A DNA stretch of 45,006 nucleotides from contig CAZOPW010000006.1 in NCBI GenBank assembly GCA_964581795.1, forward strand, positions 1 through 45,006, given 5' to 3'. The notes under the pieces were generated by a model. The model was given only the letters and a program-made list of their open reading frames with translations. It did no database searches and was not told the origin of the DNA. Positions 35,042 through 44,229 of the stretch are shown piece by piece; within the stretch, counting starts at the first letter, position 1, and the number at the start of each line of letters is the position of its first letter. The position numbers were made by a program, and so were the translations under genes. The DNA is from EX4572-165 sp964581795 (GTDB taxonomy: Archaea > Thermoplasmatota > E2 > DHVEG-1).

Positions 35042-36457
35042 TTAGAGTTTATACGTTTTTCCTTCTTTAATCATAACCGTAGGAATATCTAAGGATGTAA
35101 ACAATTTTGGGTGTTCAGTATGAATTGGAAAGACTTTTTTTGGATTGACATGAGTTATCATTGTTCTTAAATCTTCTCCATTGATATGGCCCGAGCAATG
35201 AGATTGCATTAAATTTAAACTAAAATGATCAAGCCAATTCTTCATTCGTTCATAAGAAATCTCCATTTCCTCATTAAATGGTTCCGACAGAGAATGAATA
35301 TACAATCCTTTATATGGTTTTAAATCAACCATAGTGTTGAAATACCAATAATTCAACACAACGATATACTTTGAGGGATTCTTTCTAATAGCTTCCGCGG
35401 TAATAATGTTAGGGTAGTCTAATCGTTTTTTTATGAATTTATCACGATAATCTTCATTTAAATCATAGGTTCCAGTATTTCGTTTAGGAAGTAAAATGTT
35501 AATTTGATTATCTGTGCTATTTGGGGTTTTCAATTTTTTATCCTGGTGGTATTGCTCTAAAAAACAAGCGTGTTTAAAACTTATAACAAGTTGTTTGCCC
35601 AGTTCTTTTGCAATTTGATAAAACGTTGTGAACCTGTCGACATCCTTAAAGTTAAAATCAACGATGGACATGTTTCTATTCTTCACTAAAGCTTTTTTTG
35701 ATTTTAGATACACAGTGCGCTCAGATTCATGGGTTTGTTTCTGATCGATTCTTGTTCCCTCTGTAATCATAGCGATAGGCTTAGCTTCCGAAGCCTTACA
35801 AACAAAATCATTTGTAAAATCATGCCTTAATCCATGCATTCGTAAATCACCAGTATACACTAAAGGACCTTCTGAAGTGTAAATGATAAATCCATATGCT
35901 CCTGGAACACTATGATCAACATGAATAGGAACTATTTCCAATGAATCAATACAGATCTTATCGCCTGTTCGAAACAGATGAAATTGTCGTTTCACTGGTG
36001 GTTTTTTGTAATCTTTACGATATAAGGGTCGCTTCTTAAAATTTAATACTTCCGATTCAATTGATCGCTGGGATTGTTCATCTACTGCATCAAGAATTCG
36101 TTTACTTGTTTCACCACAATATACGGGTACATTTTGATGGAGAAAAGAGATATAATTTGCATGATCAGCATGGGCATGCGATAAAAGCACTGCTTGCACA
36201 ACGGGATCTTCAGGTTCTCTTCCTTGATGGGCAAGTAAATCTTCTCGATAAATACCAGGTAAATCAGGAATCAACCCTAACTCAATGAAATCACCAATGC
36301 CATTTGCGGTACGAGGCGTAAGAAATTCTTCAAAAAACAATTCCCTTTTTCCAAAACTCATTCCAAAATCCAAAAAAACTCTTGTTCCCGCATCTTCAAG
36401 AAGGATTTTGTTCCCTCCAATTTCCGAAACACCACCATAAAAAGAAAGTGAAACCAT
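35042..36457 (-). CDS. RNase J-like beta-CASP metallo-nuclease
   Basis: 471 residues. Metallo-beta-lactamase core: VFLDFGMSFG (motif 1), SHAHADHA with H94, H96, D98 and H99 (motif 2), IHVDHSVPGAYGF (motif 3) and YTGDLRMHG (motif 4). The beta-CASP part has ITEGTRID (motif A), SGHINGEDLR (motif B) and FPIHTEHPKLF (motif C). All metal ligands are present, so it should be active as a 5'-3' exo- or endoribonuclease like archaeal RNase J. A loop of about 45 residues (FLTPRTANGIGDFIELG onwards) between motifs 1 and 2 is longer than usual. First gene of the leftward cluster with the YhaM-like and Trm112 genes. Confidence 0.88.
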   Translation of the reverse strand: MVSLSFYGGVSEIGGNKILLEDAGTRVFLDFGMSFGKRELFFEEFLTPRTANGIGDFIELGLIPDLPGIYREDLLAHQGREPEDPVVQAVLLSHAHADHANYISFLHQNVPVYCGETSKRILDAVDEQSQRSIESEVLNFKKRPLYRKDYKKPPVKRQFHLFRTGDKICIDSLEIVPIHVDHSVPGAYGFIIYTSEGPLVYTGDLRMHGLRHDFTNDFVCKASEAKPIAMITEGTRIDQKQTHESERTVYLKSKKALVKNRNMSIVDFNFKDVDRFTTFYQIAKELGKQLVISFKHACFLEQYHQDKKLKTPNSTDNQINILLPKRNTGTYDLNEDYRDKFIKKRLDYPNIITAEAIRKNPSKYIVVLNYWYFNTMVDLKPYKGLYIHSLSEPFNEEMEISYERMKNWLDHFSLNLMQSHCSGHINGEDLRTMITHVNPKKVFPIHTEHPKLFTSLDIPTVMIKEGKTYKL

Positions 36458-36604
36458 GTCTTTCTACCACCCAACAACCCTGATTGAATTTTTCCATTAT
36501 TTTCAGGTTATATTGAAAATACAAAATCAATTACATAAACGTTGGTACTAAAAACTTGAAATGAAAAGGCAAAAAATGTAATTTAAATAAAATTAAAAAT
36601 GAGA

Positions 36605-36724
36605 TTAGTCTTTGTCACACTGATGAGCTAGGAATCGAGCTCGTTGACCAACAACAAAAAGTTTCGCTATAAATGTTATTTCTTTAGCTTCTTCCTTACT
36701 TGAGATTTGACCGACAATCATCAT
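36605..36724 (-). CDS. Possible 39-residue protein of unknown function
   Basis: The minus strand has ATG-36724 (a second at 36721), a stop before it at 36731-36733, and 39 codons encoding a charged then amphipathic helical sequence (SSKEEAKEITFIAKLFVVGQ) with one cysteine near the end. GTGAT a few bases upstream can pair with the archaeal 16S tail, and a TATA box lies at 36756-36763. A promoter, ribosome site and frame lining up within 150 bases make it more credible than chance, but no family is recognised. It lies in the 418-base gap between the RNase J-like and C25 genes. Confidence 0.42.
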   Translation of the reverse strand: MMIVGQISSKEEAKEITFIAKLFVVGQRARFLAHQCDKD

Positions 36725-36755
36725 TTGTAATCACACCATGACTGTTAATTTACCA

Positions 36756-36763
36756 CTTATAAG
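36756..36763 (-). promoter_or_regulatory. TATA box before the 39-residue ORF
   Basis: Palindromic CTTATAAG, about 32-39 bases upstream of ATG-36724, predicting a leader of about 10 bases. Because it is self-complementary it could also serve the opposite strand, where no gene is seen. Confidence 0.4.
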
Positions 36764-36834
36764 CACTTGTGGTACAAACGTTACCTAAACTGGGAAACGT
36801 TTTCAATAGTAGTATAAGATTCTAAATCTAGTTT

Positions 36835-36862
36835 TAAAAAAAAATATTAAAAAAATAAAAAG
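36835..36862 (-). terminator. Oligo-T terminator of the C25 peptidase gene
   Basis: On the minus strand, two long T runs follow the stop at 36876 within 40 bases, a typical archaeal terminator. Confidence 0.55.
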
Positions 36863-36875
36863 AGAAAGGGTTTTT

Positions 36876-39293
36876 TTATCCGATAGTGAGCGTTGGATCG
36901 CCAAGAAGAACCATTTCCTCAACGGTTTTTGTATCGATTAGATCAAGGTCTGGACCAAATTCGAAAATGTAATTATTTAACGTTTGTGTCCAGGCTTCAC
37001 CGATAACATCTTTTCCTTCTTCATTGTACTGTCTAAAAAACTCAGGCCATAACCAACCGCCGAATCCTTTTGTACCCCATTCTCCAACACCACCATAACC
37101 TAAACCAGTTGGTCCAAGTGTCGCAATGGATCCTCTGTTTTCAAGTTTAGTCATCCACCATCCAAGACTTTCCCAAATGAACGTTCCATACCATACTGCA
37201 TATTTTCCCTCAGTTAATAAACGCAGAAAACTCACATCAAGTTGACATGGATGGCAACCACTAAGGACTAATACAGGGAGTTTCCCATCATTTTCTAATT
37301 GAGATAATGGAAACAGATCTTTTGGATTTAAACCAGTAAACGGTGAAAATTGCGTTAATCCTTTCACATCACCATTTGCTCGTCCACCCGGTATACCTGG
37401 ATAATGATTGGCATATACCATTGGATTTGCATGACCTGCAATATAAAGGAAGCCAGCGCCTTGAGATAATTGATCAACAACAAGCTCTACTCCATCATGG
37501 ATGTCCTCTTCCGATCCTTTGAATGATCCCATTGAGGTCCATAATTTGATTTTTTCTATTTCTTCTGGCATAAAGTCTAGTGCTTTTTGAGCAGCCCATT
37601 CCCCTTCGAAATACATACTTTGATTACTTGTAATTGGTCCAAAAACAACGTTTTCGTTTTCATCTGTAATCCATATTTCTAAGGTAGTGTTGACCCCAGA
37701 TTCAGTGTGAGGCTGTGGATTATATGATTTTCCTCTAATGTACATTACATTATCAGTGTAATTAATTGGAGTCCATCGATAGCCGATATATGCATTTGGT
37801 GGGTTTTCATTGTAAACGTTTGTATTTCCTAGGATGTTTTCATTTGCTGGAACTGTTATTTCTGCGATTGGGAGATTTGGATAAGTTAAATCTGTTGTAA
37901 GGTGATCGTCTTCGGAAAACGTTACAACTGATTCATTATCATGATTTACTTCAACGGTGACTGTGTCTTCAGGACCCGTTTGATCAATAGTGTTTGTACT
38001 TTGTGCATGGATTGTAAATGTTCCAGAAAGGCCGGTGGTATCCCATGGGATATCAAGCATGGTTTGATCTTGGAAATCATCACCAGTTACTGAAATCATA
38101 CGATTAAACCATGTTTCATCAGTGTTATCTGTTTGTTCATAATTCATGACTTTCTGAACCATATTGGTGACCTCTTGTTCAGTTCTACAAGCCCATCGCC
38201 CTAAATGTACATCTGGAAGCAAATCAACATTATCTTCTTTTCCGGAGATTTCATCGGGTGTGTAATACCATTCACCATATTTTCCATCTCCATCGGTATC
38301 CCAGCTACTAAACGTAGTTGTATCCGTTTCTTCATCATATTCGTAAATATCAGCAAAATAAATATCGCTAACGTATCCGGGTTCTCCAGTATCATCTAAA
38401 TAAACGAATCGTGTTGGACATTGTAATTTCGGTTTATTAAATCCAAAAAAACTTCGATATCCGCCAACAAGAAGTACTGATGTAATACCTGATTCTTCGA
38501 GTTCTTGTTTGATATAATACTTGATTTGTTCAGCTTCATCATATCCTTCAGTATCAATTTCATCGACTGAAACAAGTTTTGTTTCTATTCCTATATCTTT
38601 TTTGAATTGAACGAAAGGTTCTAATTCATCAATATATGAGGAACCAGCTATTATTAAGAAATCATATGTATCTTCATTTTTTACATTATTTTCCTTTTCT
38701 GTGTAATCAATGCTAATATCAATTTCAGGAACGTATTCAATTATTTGTTCTTCCATTGAATAACGAACTGGATATGTATTGACAATAACAAATGTAGTTT
38801 GTTCATTTTTTTCATTTAATCCAACTTTAATACTATAATCAAACCATGATGAAGGATAAAATCCTGAATATGAGTGTATTGTATTCTCATTTTCAATGAA
38901 TGATTGAATCATTTCAGAGTCTTTGATATATTTTGTATCATATGGCATAGGAATTGGTGAAGGTTCCAATTGTTTTTCAATTGGCATGATTGAAACATCT
39001 GATAATGATGCAGTTACATCATGGATTTCATAACCTAATGGAAAAGAGTACACTTCTGTTAATACCGGAACCAACGGTTTACCGATCGATTTTTTATTCT
39101 GATCTGTTTCATCAACCATTATTTGTACAAATTCTTCTTTTTCTATGAGGTGAGGTGAAGAAAAAGTCACATTCTTTTCTAGGGTTAACAGATTTTCATC
39201 TTGTTCAACTGTCTTTTCAGCATTTATAAAATTACTCGTGCCACTAATCAATAGCAATCCGACAAGTAATATTCCAATTATTTTTCTATTCAT
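36876..39293 (-). CDS. Secreted C25-family (gingipain-like) cysteine peptidase
   Basis: About 805 residues from ATG-39293; residue numbers here count from the ATG at 39305. Signal peptide (about 5-29, ending NAEK), a C25-type propeptide region (about 35-205), then a caspase-like catalytic domain from DFLIIAGSSYIDEL (215). The catalytic His is in YIAGHANPMVYA (H625) and the Cys in LSGCHPCQLD (C684; C687 is the other candidate). The protein ends LLGDPTLTIG, the usual close of the catalytic domain, so no C-terminal anchor or Ig domain is present. About 150 residues (415-568) rich in beta strands interrupt the catalytic domain. It probably digests extracellular protein. Confidence 0.9.
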   Translation of the reverse strand: MNRKIIGILLVGLLLISGTSNFINAEKTVEQDENLLTLEKNVTFSSPHLIEKEEFVQIMVDETDQNKKSIGKPLVPVLTEVYSFPLGYEIHDVTASLSDVSIMPIEKQLEPSPIPMPYDTKYIKDSEMIQSFIENENTIHSYSGFYPSSWFDYSIKVGLNEKNEQTTFVIVNTYPVRYSMEEQIIEYVPEIDISIDYTEKENNVKNEDTYDFLIIAGSSYIDELEPFVQFKKDIGIETKLVSVDEIDTEGYDEAEQIKYYIKQELEESGITSVLLVGGYRSFFGFNKPKLQCPTRFVYLDDTGEPGYVSDIYFADIYEYDEETDTTTFSSWDTDGDGKYGEWYYTPDEISGKEDNVDLLPDVHLGRWACRTEQEVTNMVQKVMNYEQTDNTDETWFNRMISVTGDDFQDQTMLDIPWDTTGLSGTFTIHAQSTNTIDQTGPEDTVTVEVNHDNESVVTFSEDDHLTTDLTYPNLPIAEITVPANENILGNTNVYNENPPNAYIGYRWTPINYTDNVMYIRGKSYNPQPHTESGVNTTLEIWITDENENVVFGPITSNQSMYFEGEWAAQKALDFMPEEIEKIKLWTSMGSFKGSEEDIHDGVELVVDQLSQGAGFLYIAGHANPMVYANHYPGIPGGRANGDVKGLTQFSPFTGLNPKDLFPLSQLENDGKLPVLVLSGCHPCQLDVSFLRLLTEGKYAVWYGTFIWESLGWWMTKLENRGSIATLGPTGLGYGGVGEWGTKGFGGWLWPEFFRQYNEEGKDVIGEAWTQTLNNYIFEFGPDLDLIDTKTVEEMVLLGDPTLTIG

Positions 39294-39483
39294 GGATAAC
39301 CACAAGCCCCAAATTTATTATTTCAAATAATAGTATATATTAATTAAGATACTTAATATTACCCCTTTTACTCCTGTTTTATTATGGATAAAATCAGTTT
39401 ACTATCATATCCTAGCTTTTTTATTTGAATTATTTATGTTTCAATGGAAGTTTTTCAATATAATATTTTTTTACTTTAAAGGT

Positions 39484-39494
39484 TATATTTAAAA
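39484..39494 (+). promoter_or_regulatory. TATA box before the zinc-ribbon membrane protein
   Basis: TATATTTAAAA predicts transcription from about 39515, leaving a leader of about 50 bases before ATG-39568. The rest of the 262-base gap from 39306 shows no gene; its left part should carry the promoter of the C25 gene. Confidence 0.45.
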
Positions 39495-39567
39495 TCTTAT
39501 CATTATTCATCATGGGAAAGCATTTTATGTTGATAACATCTGTAAGTTAAAAGGAATTGAAGAACAA

Positions 39568-40122
39568 ATGGAAATTAAAGCATGCCCACGATGTGGAAGT
39601 ACAAAAATATTTCAGGGAACAATGGGAGATGGCGTTCTCACAGGATATACAAGCAGACAAGTATGTAAAAACTGTGGGTTTCAGGGAATGCCTTTAATAT
39701 TTAGTAATAAGGAGGAATATAAAAAATTCCTTAAAGGGTTGGAAAAAGAAAAAAAGACTCAACCATCAAAAGAGCAACCAAAAGAAGATGATCAATTAAA
39801 GCATGCATCAAAACCTAAAGGATTGTTTGTTCTTATACTCATTCTCCTTATTGAAACCATTATTGCATTATATCTTTTTTCTATTTATCCACCGTTAATT
39901 CAAGCAGCTAATGTTCCGGGGATAGCGTATCTTACGATGTTTGTTTTAACTGGTATTATCGTTCCAATCGGCATCTTAATTAATGCAAAATGGACATTTA
40001 CTGTTGCAGGCATCCTTTTTATTTTCACCATTCCAATCAACTTACCTTTACTCTACTATATTACTCGTCCACATGTCAAATCTTATCTTCTTAACAAGCA
40101 ATTAAAAAAACAGCGAAATTAA
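39568..40122 (+). CDS. Membrane protein with an N-terminal zinc ribbon
   Basis: 184 residues. A zinc ribbon at the start, CPRCGSTKIF and CKNCGFQG; a charged Lys/Glu/Gln-rich linker (about 50-85); then three membrane segments (LFVLILILLIETIIALYLF, AYLTMFVLTGIIVPIGILI, and a third at about 145-165). The ribbon is presumably cytoplasmic. No family is recognised beyond the ribbon. It precedes purP on the same strand by about 40 bases and may be cotranscribed with it, without an obvious functional link. Confidence 0.75.
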   Translation: MEIKACPRCGSTKIFQGTMGDGVLTGYTSRQVCKNCGFQGMPLIFSNKEEYKKFLKGLEKEKKTQPSKEQPKEDDQLKHASKPKGLFVLILILLIETIIALYLFSIYPPLIQAANVPGIAYLTMFVLTGIIVPIGILINAKWTFTVAGILFIFTIPINLPLLYYITRPHVKSYLLNKQLKKQRN

Positions 40123-40162
40123 TAAAACCCCCCTGTCTATTATCACGGTGCAAGGTGTCAAC

Positions 40163-41233
40163 ATGGATACTTCAAAAATTGATGACATACTTGCAGAATA
40201 TGATACTTCTCAACTTAGTATAGCAACAGTTTGTTCTCATTCTAGTTTACAACTTTTTCATGGAGCAAAACAAGAAGGATTTCACACGATTGGAATTGCT
40301 GTTGGGGAAGAACGACGACGTTTTTACGATGCATTTCCAAAGGGAAAACCTGATGAATTCATAATGGTGGACAAGTATACTGAAATCTTAGATCTCACCC
40401 ATGAACTTCAGAAGAAAAACTCAATCGTAATACCTCATGGCTCTTTTGTTGAATATTTAGGGGCGGATAAATTTTTATCCCTTGATTTACCAACTTTTGG
40501 GAATAGGGACGTACTTCAATGGGAATCAAATCGAGATATTGAACGAGATTGGTTAGAATCTGCTGGTCTCACTATGCCTAAAGAAGTTAAGAATCCAAAG
40601 GACATTGAAAAACCAGTTATTGTCAAATACCATGGAGCTAAAGGAGGTAAAGGTTTTTTTATCGCAAAAACTTATGAAGAATTTCAAAAACGCATTCAAC
40701 CAAACAAACCATATACCATCCAAGAATTTGTGATGGGGACTAGATATTACCTTCATTATTTTTATTCACCAATTCAAAACAATGCATATAAATTAAAGAA
40801 AGGCAGTTTACAACTTCTGTCTATGGATCGTCGAGATGAAACAACAATTGATGAAGTTCAACGATTGGGAAGCATCGCTGAACTTGAAGAAATCGGTATC
40901 CATCCAACATTTGTAGTAACAGGTAATATTCCTATTGTGATGAGAGAATCATTACTACCTAAAGTATTCAAGATGGGAGAGCAAGTCGTTGAAAAGTCAC
41001 TAGAATTATTTGGCGGAATTATCGGCTCATTTTGTTTGGAAACAGTAGTCACTGAACATCTTGAATTCAAAGTTTTTGAAATCAGTGCTCGAATTGTAGC
41101 TGGAACAAATCCATATATAAATGGGTCTCCATATTCTGAATTAATCGAACCAGGTTTATCAACCGGGAAAAGGATTGCTCAAGAAATCAAATTTGCAGCA
41201 AAACATGGTCAACTCAATGAAATCTTATCTTAA
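40163..41233 (+). CDS. purP: Formate-dependent FAICAR synthetase PurP
   Basis: 356 residues from ATG-40163, which has AGGTG five bases upstream (an in-frame GTG lies at 40148). ATP-grasp fold. Signatures are the N-terminal TVCSHSSLQLFHGAKQEGF, PHGSFVEYLG, YHGAKGGKGFFIA and FEISARIVAGTNPY. PurP formylates AICAR to FAICAR with formate and ATP, replacing the folate-dependent PurH step in archaea. No other purine gene is present in the window. It is convergent with argF, with 30 bases between the stops. Confidence 0.95.
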   Translation: MDTSKIDDILAEYDTSQLSIATVCSHSSLQLFHGAKQEGFHTIGIAVGEERRRFYDAFPKGKPDEFIMVDKYTEILDLTHELQKKNSIVIPHGSFVEYLGADKFLSLDLPTFGNRDVLQWESNRDIERDWLESAGLTMPKEVKNPKDIEKPVIVKYHGAKGGKGFFIAKTYEEFQKRIQPNKPYTIQEFVMGTRYYLHYFYSPIQNNAYKLKKGSLQLLSMDRRDETTIDEVQRLGSIAELEEIGIHPTFVVTGNIPIVMRESLLPKVFKMGEQVVEKSLELFGGIIGSFCLETVVTEHLEFKVFEISARIVAGTNPYINGSPYSELIEPGLSTGKRIAQEIKFAAKHGQLNEILS

Positions 41234-41263
41234 AAAATGAAGAAAGGAGTTGATTGTTTACTA

Positions 41264-42184
41264 TTATTTTTTCATTGATTTATCTAAAGTCACCATAATA
41301 CCCATTTGAGCCCACATCCTGTTTTCAGCTTCATCAAATATCACCGACTGCGGACCATGAGCCACCTCTTTGGTCACTTCATAATCATAGTATGCTGGCA
41401 AGCAATGTAAGAAAATAGCATCTTTATGTGCTTGATTCATTACTTCTTTAGTGACAGTGTATCCTTTGAAATCTTTCAAGCGTTGTTGTTTTTCACTTTC
41501 ATCACCCATTGACACCCAAGTATCAGTTGCAATCACATCCGCATTTTTACTAGCGTGCTCGAGGTTGTCAGTGATTTCAACATTCACACCAAATTTTTTT
41601 GCTTCTTCAACATAATATTCATCAGGCCAATATTTTTTTGGAGAAACAATTTTCACATTCATCCCTGCAATTGCACAGCCAAGAAGATACGAATTAGCCA
41701 TATTGTTTTTCCCATCACCGAAATACACGAAATTAAGATCTTCTATCTTCTCTTTATGTTCCATGATCGTCATTAAATCTGTTACTACTTGACATGGATG
41801 TTCTTTATCATCCAAACCACTAATCACTGGAACACTTGCATGAGTTGCTAGTTCAGTCATAGCTTTGTTACTCATTGCTCGAAACATAATCAAATCCACG
41901 TAACGAGAAAGAACGAGAGCTGTATCCTCGATTGTTTCACCTCTGCCCAGTTGAATATCATTTTTTGAAAGAAATAATGCATGACCTCCAAGTTTTTCCA
42001 TACCAACTTCAAAAGAGACTCGAGTTCTTGTACTTGATTTTTCAAAAATCATTCCAAGAGTTTTTTCAGAGAGAAGTGAAGTGTCTTTTCCACTTTTTGA
42101 TTTCTTTTTCAAATCGATACCAAGATTAATAATATCAAGTAAATCATCTTTTATATCTAGCATTGAAATTAGATCTCGTTTCAT
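41264..42184 (-). CDS. argF: Ornithine carbamoyltransferase
   Basis: 306 residues. The carbamoyl-phosphate motif STRTR is at 51-55, followed by ISGLDDKEHPCQVVTDL and the C-terminal FLHCLPAYYDYEVT, where HCLPA marks ornithine rather than aspartate carbamoyltransferase. It makes citrulline from ornithine and carbamoyl phosphate for arginine synthesis; the reverse step is used in arginine fermentation. No arginine gene neighbours it, so the direction is open. GGTGACC precedes the ATG. It is divergent from fen across a short AT-rich promoter region (42185-42284). Confidence 0.95.
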   Translation of the reverse strand: MKRDLISMLDIKDDLLDIINLGIDLKKKSKSGKDTSLLSEKTLGMIFEKSSTRTRVSFEVGMEKLGGHALFLSKNDIQLGRGETIEDTALVLSRYVDLIMFRAMSNKAMTELATHASVPVISGLDDKEHPCQVVTDLMTIMEHKEKIEDLNFVYFGDGKNNMANSYLLGCAIAGMNVKIVSPKKYWPDEYYVEEAKKFGVNVEITDNLEHASKNADVIATDTWVSMGDESEKQQRLKDFKGYTVTKEVMNQAHKDAIFLHCLPAYYDYEVTKEVAHGPQSVIFDEAENRMWAQMGIMVTLDKSMKK

Positions 42185-42284
42185 CAGGTCACCCGAATAG
42201 ATACTTCTCCTTTAAATGTATCGTTTCACCATGTTGAGTACAAAATTATTTTTAACTAACGGAGTATACTAGCTGATGGTTGGT

Positions 42285-43307
42285 ATGGGCGTTAAAATTG
42301 GTTCCTTGTTTCCATCTGAACAAATTTCATTTAAAGATCTTCACGACAGAGTTATTGTTATTGATGCATATAATGTGCTTCATCAATTTCTCGCAACAAT
42401 TCGACAAAGAGATGGAACAGCATTAAAAAATGCAGAAGGAAAAACCACCTCCCATCTTTCAGGCTTATTCTACCGGACAGCAAACCTCGTTCAAAATAAG
42501 ATTAAACCAGTATATGTGTTTGATGGTAAACCTCATCAATTAAAACAAGAGACAATTGATGAACGAAATAGAAGACGATTACAAGCAGAAGAAGATTGGA
42601 AAGACGCATTGGAGAAGGGGGATACTGAAAAAGCCCGTGTAAAAGCACAACAAACAAGTAGGGTTACAGATGAAATCGTAGAGCAAAGTAAAACCTTACT
42701 AGATATCTTAGGCATTCCTTACGTACAAGCTCCTGAGGAAGGCGAAGCACAAGCTAGTTACATGGTACGAAAAGGTGATGCATACGCAGTTGGTTCTCAA
42801 GATTTTGATTGCCTTCTCATTGGTTCGCCTGTACTGATACGAAATCTAACAAGTGCATCAAAACGAAAACTTCCCGGTAAAAAAGCATACACCACTGTTC
42901 ATCCCGAAAGAATTTATCTTAAGCACACATTAGAAAAGCTTGGTATTTCACAAAAACAACTCGTTGATATGGCTATACTAATGGGAACTGATTTCAATCA
43001 GGGCATAAAAGGCATTGGCCCAAAGAAAAGTTTGAATTTGATTAAGAAAAATGGGAATATCGAAAACGTGATTTCAACGATTGGAAGTGATCAAGCACCA
43101 ACATTTGAAAAAATCAAACAAATCAGATCATTGTTTTTAAATCCACAAACAACAGATGATTATGACCTCTCATGGTCCTCACCAGACGAAGATGAATTGA
43201 TTGGATTTCTTCATGATGAATACCAATTTAGTACTAATCGAATACGATCTATGCTAAGTAAATTTGAACCAATGAAAGAAATGAAAAAACAACAAACTCT
43301 TTTTTAA
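42285..43307 (+). CDS. fen: Flap endonuclease 1
   Basis: 340 residues from ATG-42285 (MGVKIGSLFP); ATG-42276 adds three residues and is less typical. The N and I nuclease regions carry the metal carboxylates in VIVIDAYNVLHQF, VYVFDGKP, APEEGEAQASYM, SQDFDCLLIG and MGTDFNQGIKGIGPKK, the last starting the H3TH DNA-binding element. The C-terminal QQTLF is a PIP box for PCNA. It removes 5' flaps in Okazaki-fragment maturation and repair. It overlaps the convergent CDF gene by four bases. Confidence 0.96.
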   Translation: MGVKIGSLFPSEQISFKDLHDRVIVIDAYNVLHQFLATIRQRDGTALKNAEGKTTSHLSGLFYRTANLVQNKIKPVYVFDGKPHQLKQETIDERNRRRLQAEEDWKDALEKGDTEKARVKAQQTSRVTDEIVEQSKTLLDILGIPYVQAPEEGEAQASYMVRKGDAYAVGSQDFDCLLIGSPVLIRNLTSASKRKLPGKKAYTTVHPERIYLKHTLEKLGISQKQLVDMAILMGTDFNQGIKGIGPKKSLNLIKKNGNIENVISTIGSDQAPTFEKIKQIRSLFLNPQTTDDYDLSWSSPDEDELIGFLHDEYQFSTNRIRSMLSKFEPMKEMKKQQTLF

Positions 43308-44200
43308 GACTTGGTTTTCTCAATCTGATTGGGGTGGGCGATAATACTTAGTCTATCGAGTTCCGGTATTTTTTCTTTTGCTTCAGAAATGATTTGCTCT
43401 CTTATTTCATTTAATCTGGTAACTGTCATATCTCCAGGTACAATGATTTCAAGTTCACCTTGAATAACAGGACCAGTTCGTCGCAATCTAAGAAGATGTG
43501 CTTCTTCGATTTCATCGATGTTTCGAGTTACTCTTTTTATTAAATCACCTTGTATGATACAATCATTATCACACGCATCTACTAACATTAGACTTGATTC
43601 CTTTATTGCAACAGCACCAATACTTACAATAATTCCAGCAATTACAAACCCCGCTATCGCATCCGCAATAAGAAAGCCAAAGGATGCGGCAATTAATGCT
43701 ATCACTGTTAATCCGGAAGCAACACCATCTTTTACAGTGTTAAATGCGTCCAATTTGACAGAACCTAATTTTCCTGAAATACATTTTCGATGTTTATACC
43801 AACCTAAAAATAAAGCCACAACAGCAGCAAACAAAGCTAATTGAATACCAATCAAAGGTAATTGAACTGGGTGTGGATTTATCAGTTGATTATATGATCT
43901 GAATACGATATATCCAGCAAGGATCATCATTACTATTGCAGCAGCAATGGAAGCTAAATTTTCGATTTTGTAATAACCAAAATGAAAACGATTATCCGCA
44001 GGTTTTTCATAGATGCAGAGTCCTCCCCAAACAGTTGCAGAAACGAAACCATCCCCGATACAATCTATTCCGTTAGCAGTTAATGCAACACTTTTTGCCC
44101 AAAGCTCTCCAAACAAAACTTGTATAATTCCTAAGAGAATCAATACCAATGCAGTTATTCCTGCGAGATATTCAGGTCTTGATATTTTATCTTTGATCAT
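43304..44200 (-). CDS. Cation diffusion facilitator (CDF) metal transporter
   Basis: 298 residues with six membrane segments and a C-terminal ferredoxin-like domain (from about 215). The family's metal site lies in TM2 and TM5. Here TM2 reads NGIDCIGDG (D46, D50) and TM5 FNTVKDG (N154, D158). Zinc-type CDFs have histidines at the first positions, so Asp/Asn suggests Mn2+ or Fe2+ export; this is inference. It has no His-rich loop. It follows the peptidase E gene by 29 bases, with GGTGGG about 10 bases before its ATG, so the two form a likely operon. Confidence 0.85.
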   Translation of the reverse strand: MIKDKISRPEYLAGITALVLILLGIIQVLFGELWAKSVALTANGIDCIGDGFVSATVWGGLCIYEKPADNRFHFGYYKIENLASIAAAIVMMILAGYIVFRSYNQLINPHPVQLPLIGIQLALFAAVVALFLGWYKHRKCISGKLGSVKLDAFNTVKDGVASGLTVIALIAASFGFLIADAIAGFVIAGIIVSIGAVAIKESSLMLVDACDNDCIIQGDLIKRVTRNIDEIEEAHLLRLRRTGPVIQGELEIIVPGDMTVTRLNEIREQIISEAKEKIPELDRLSIIAHPNQIEKTKS

Positions 44201-44229
44201 TTTAAATTTCCCACCAAGGATAAAATGAT

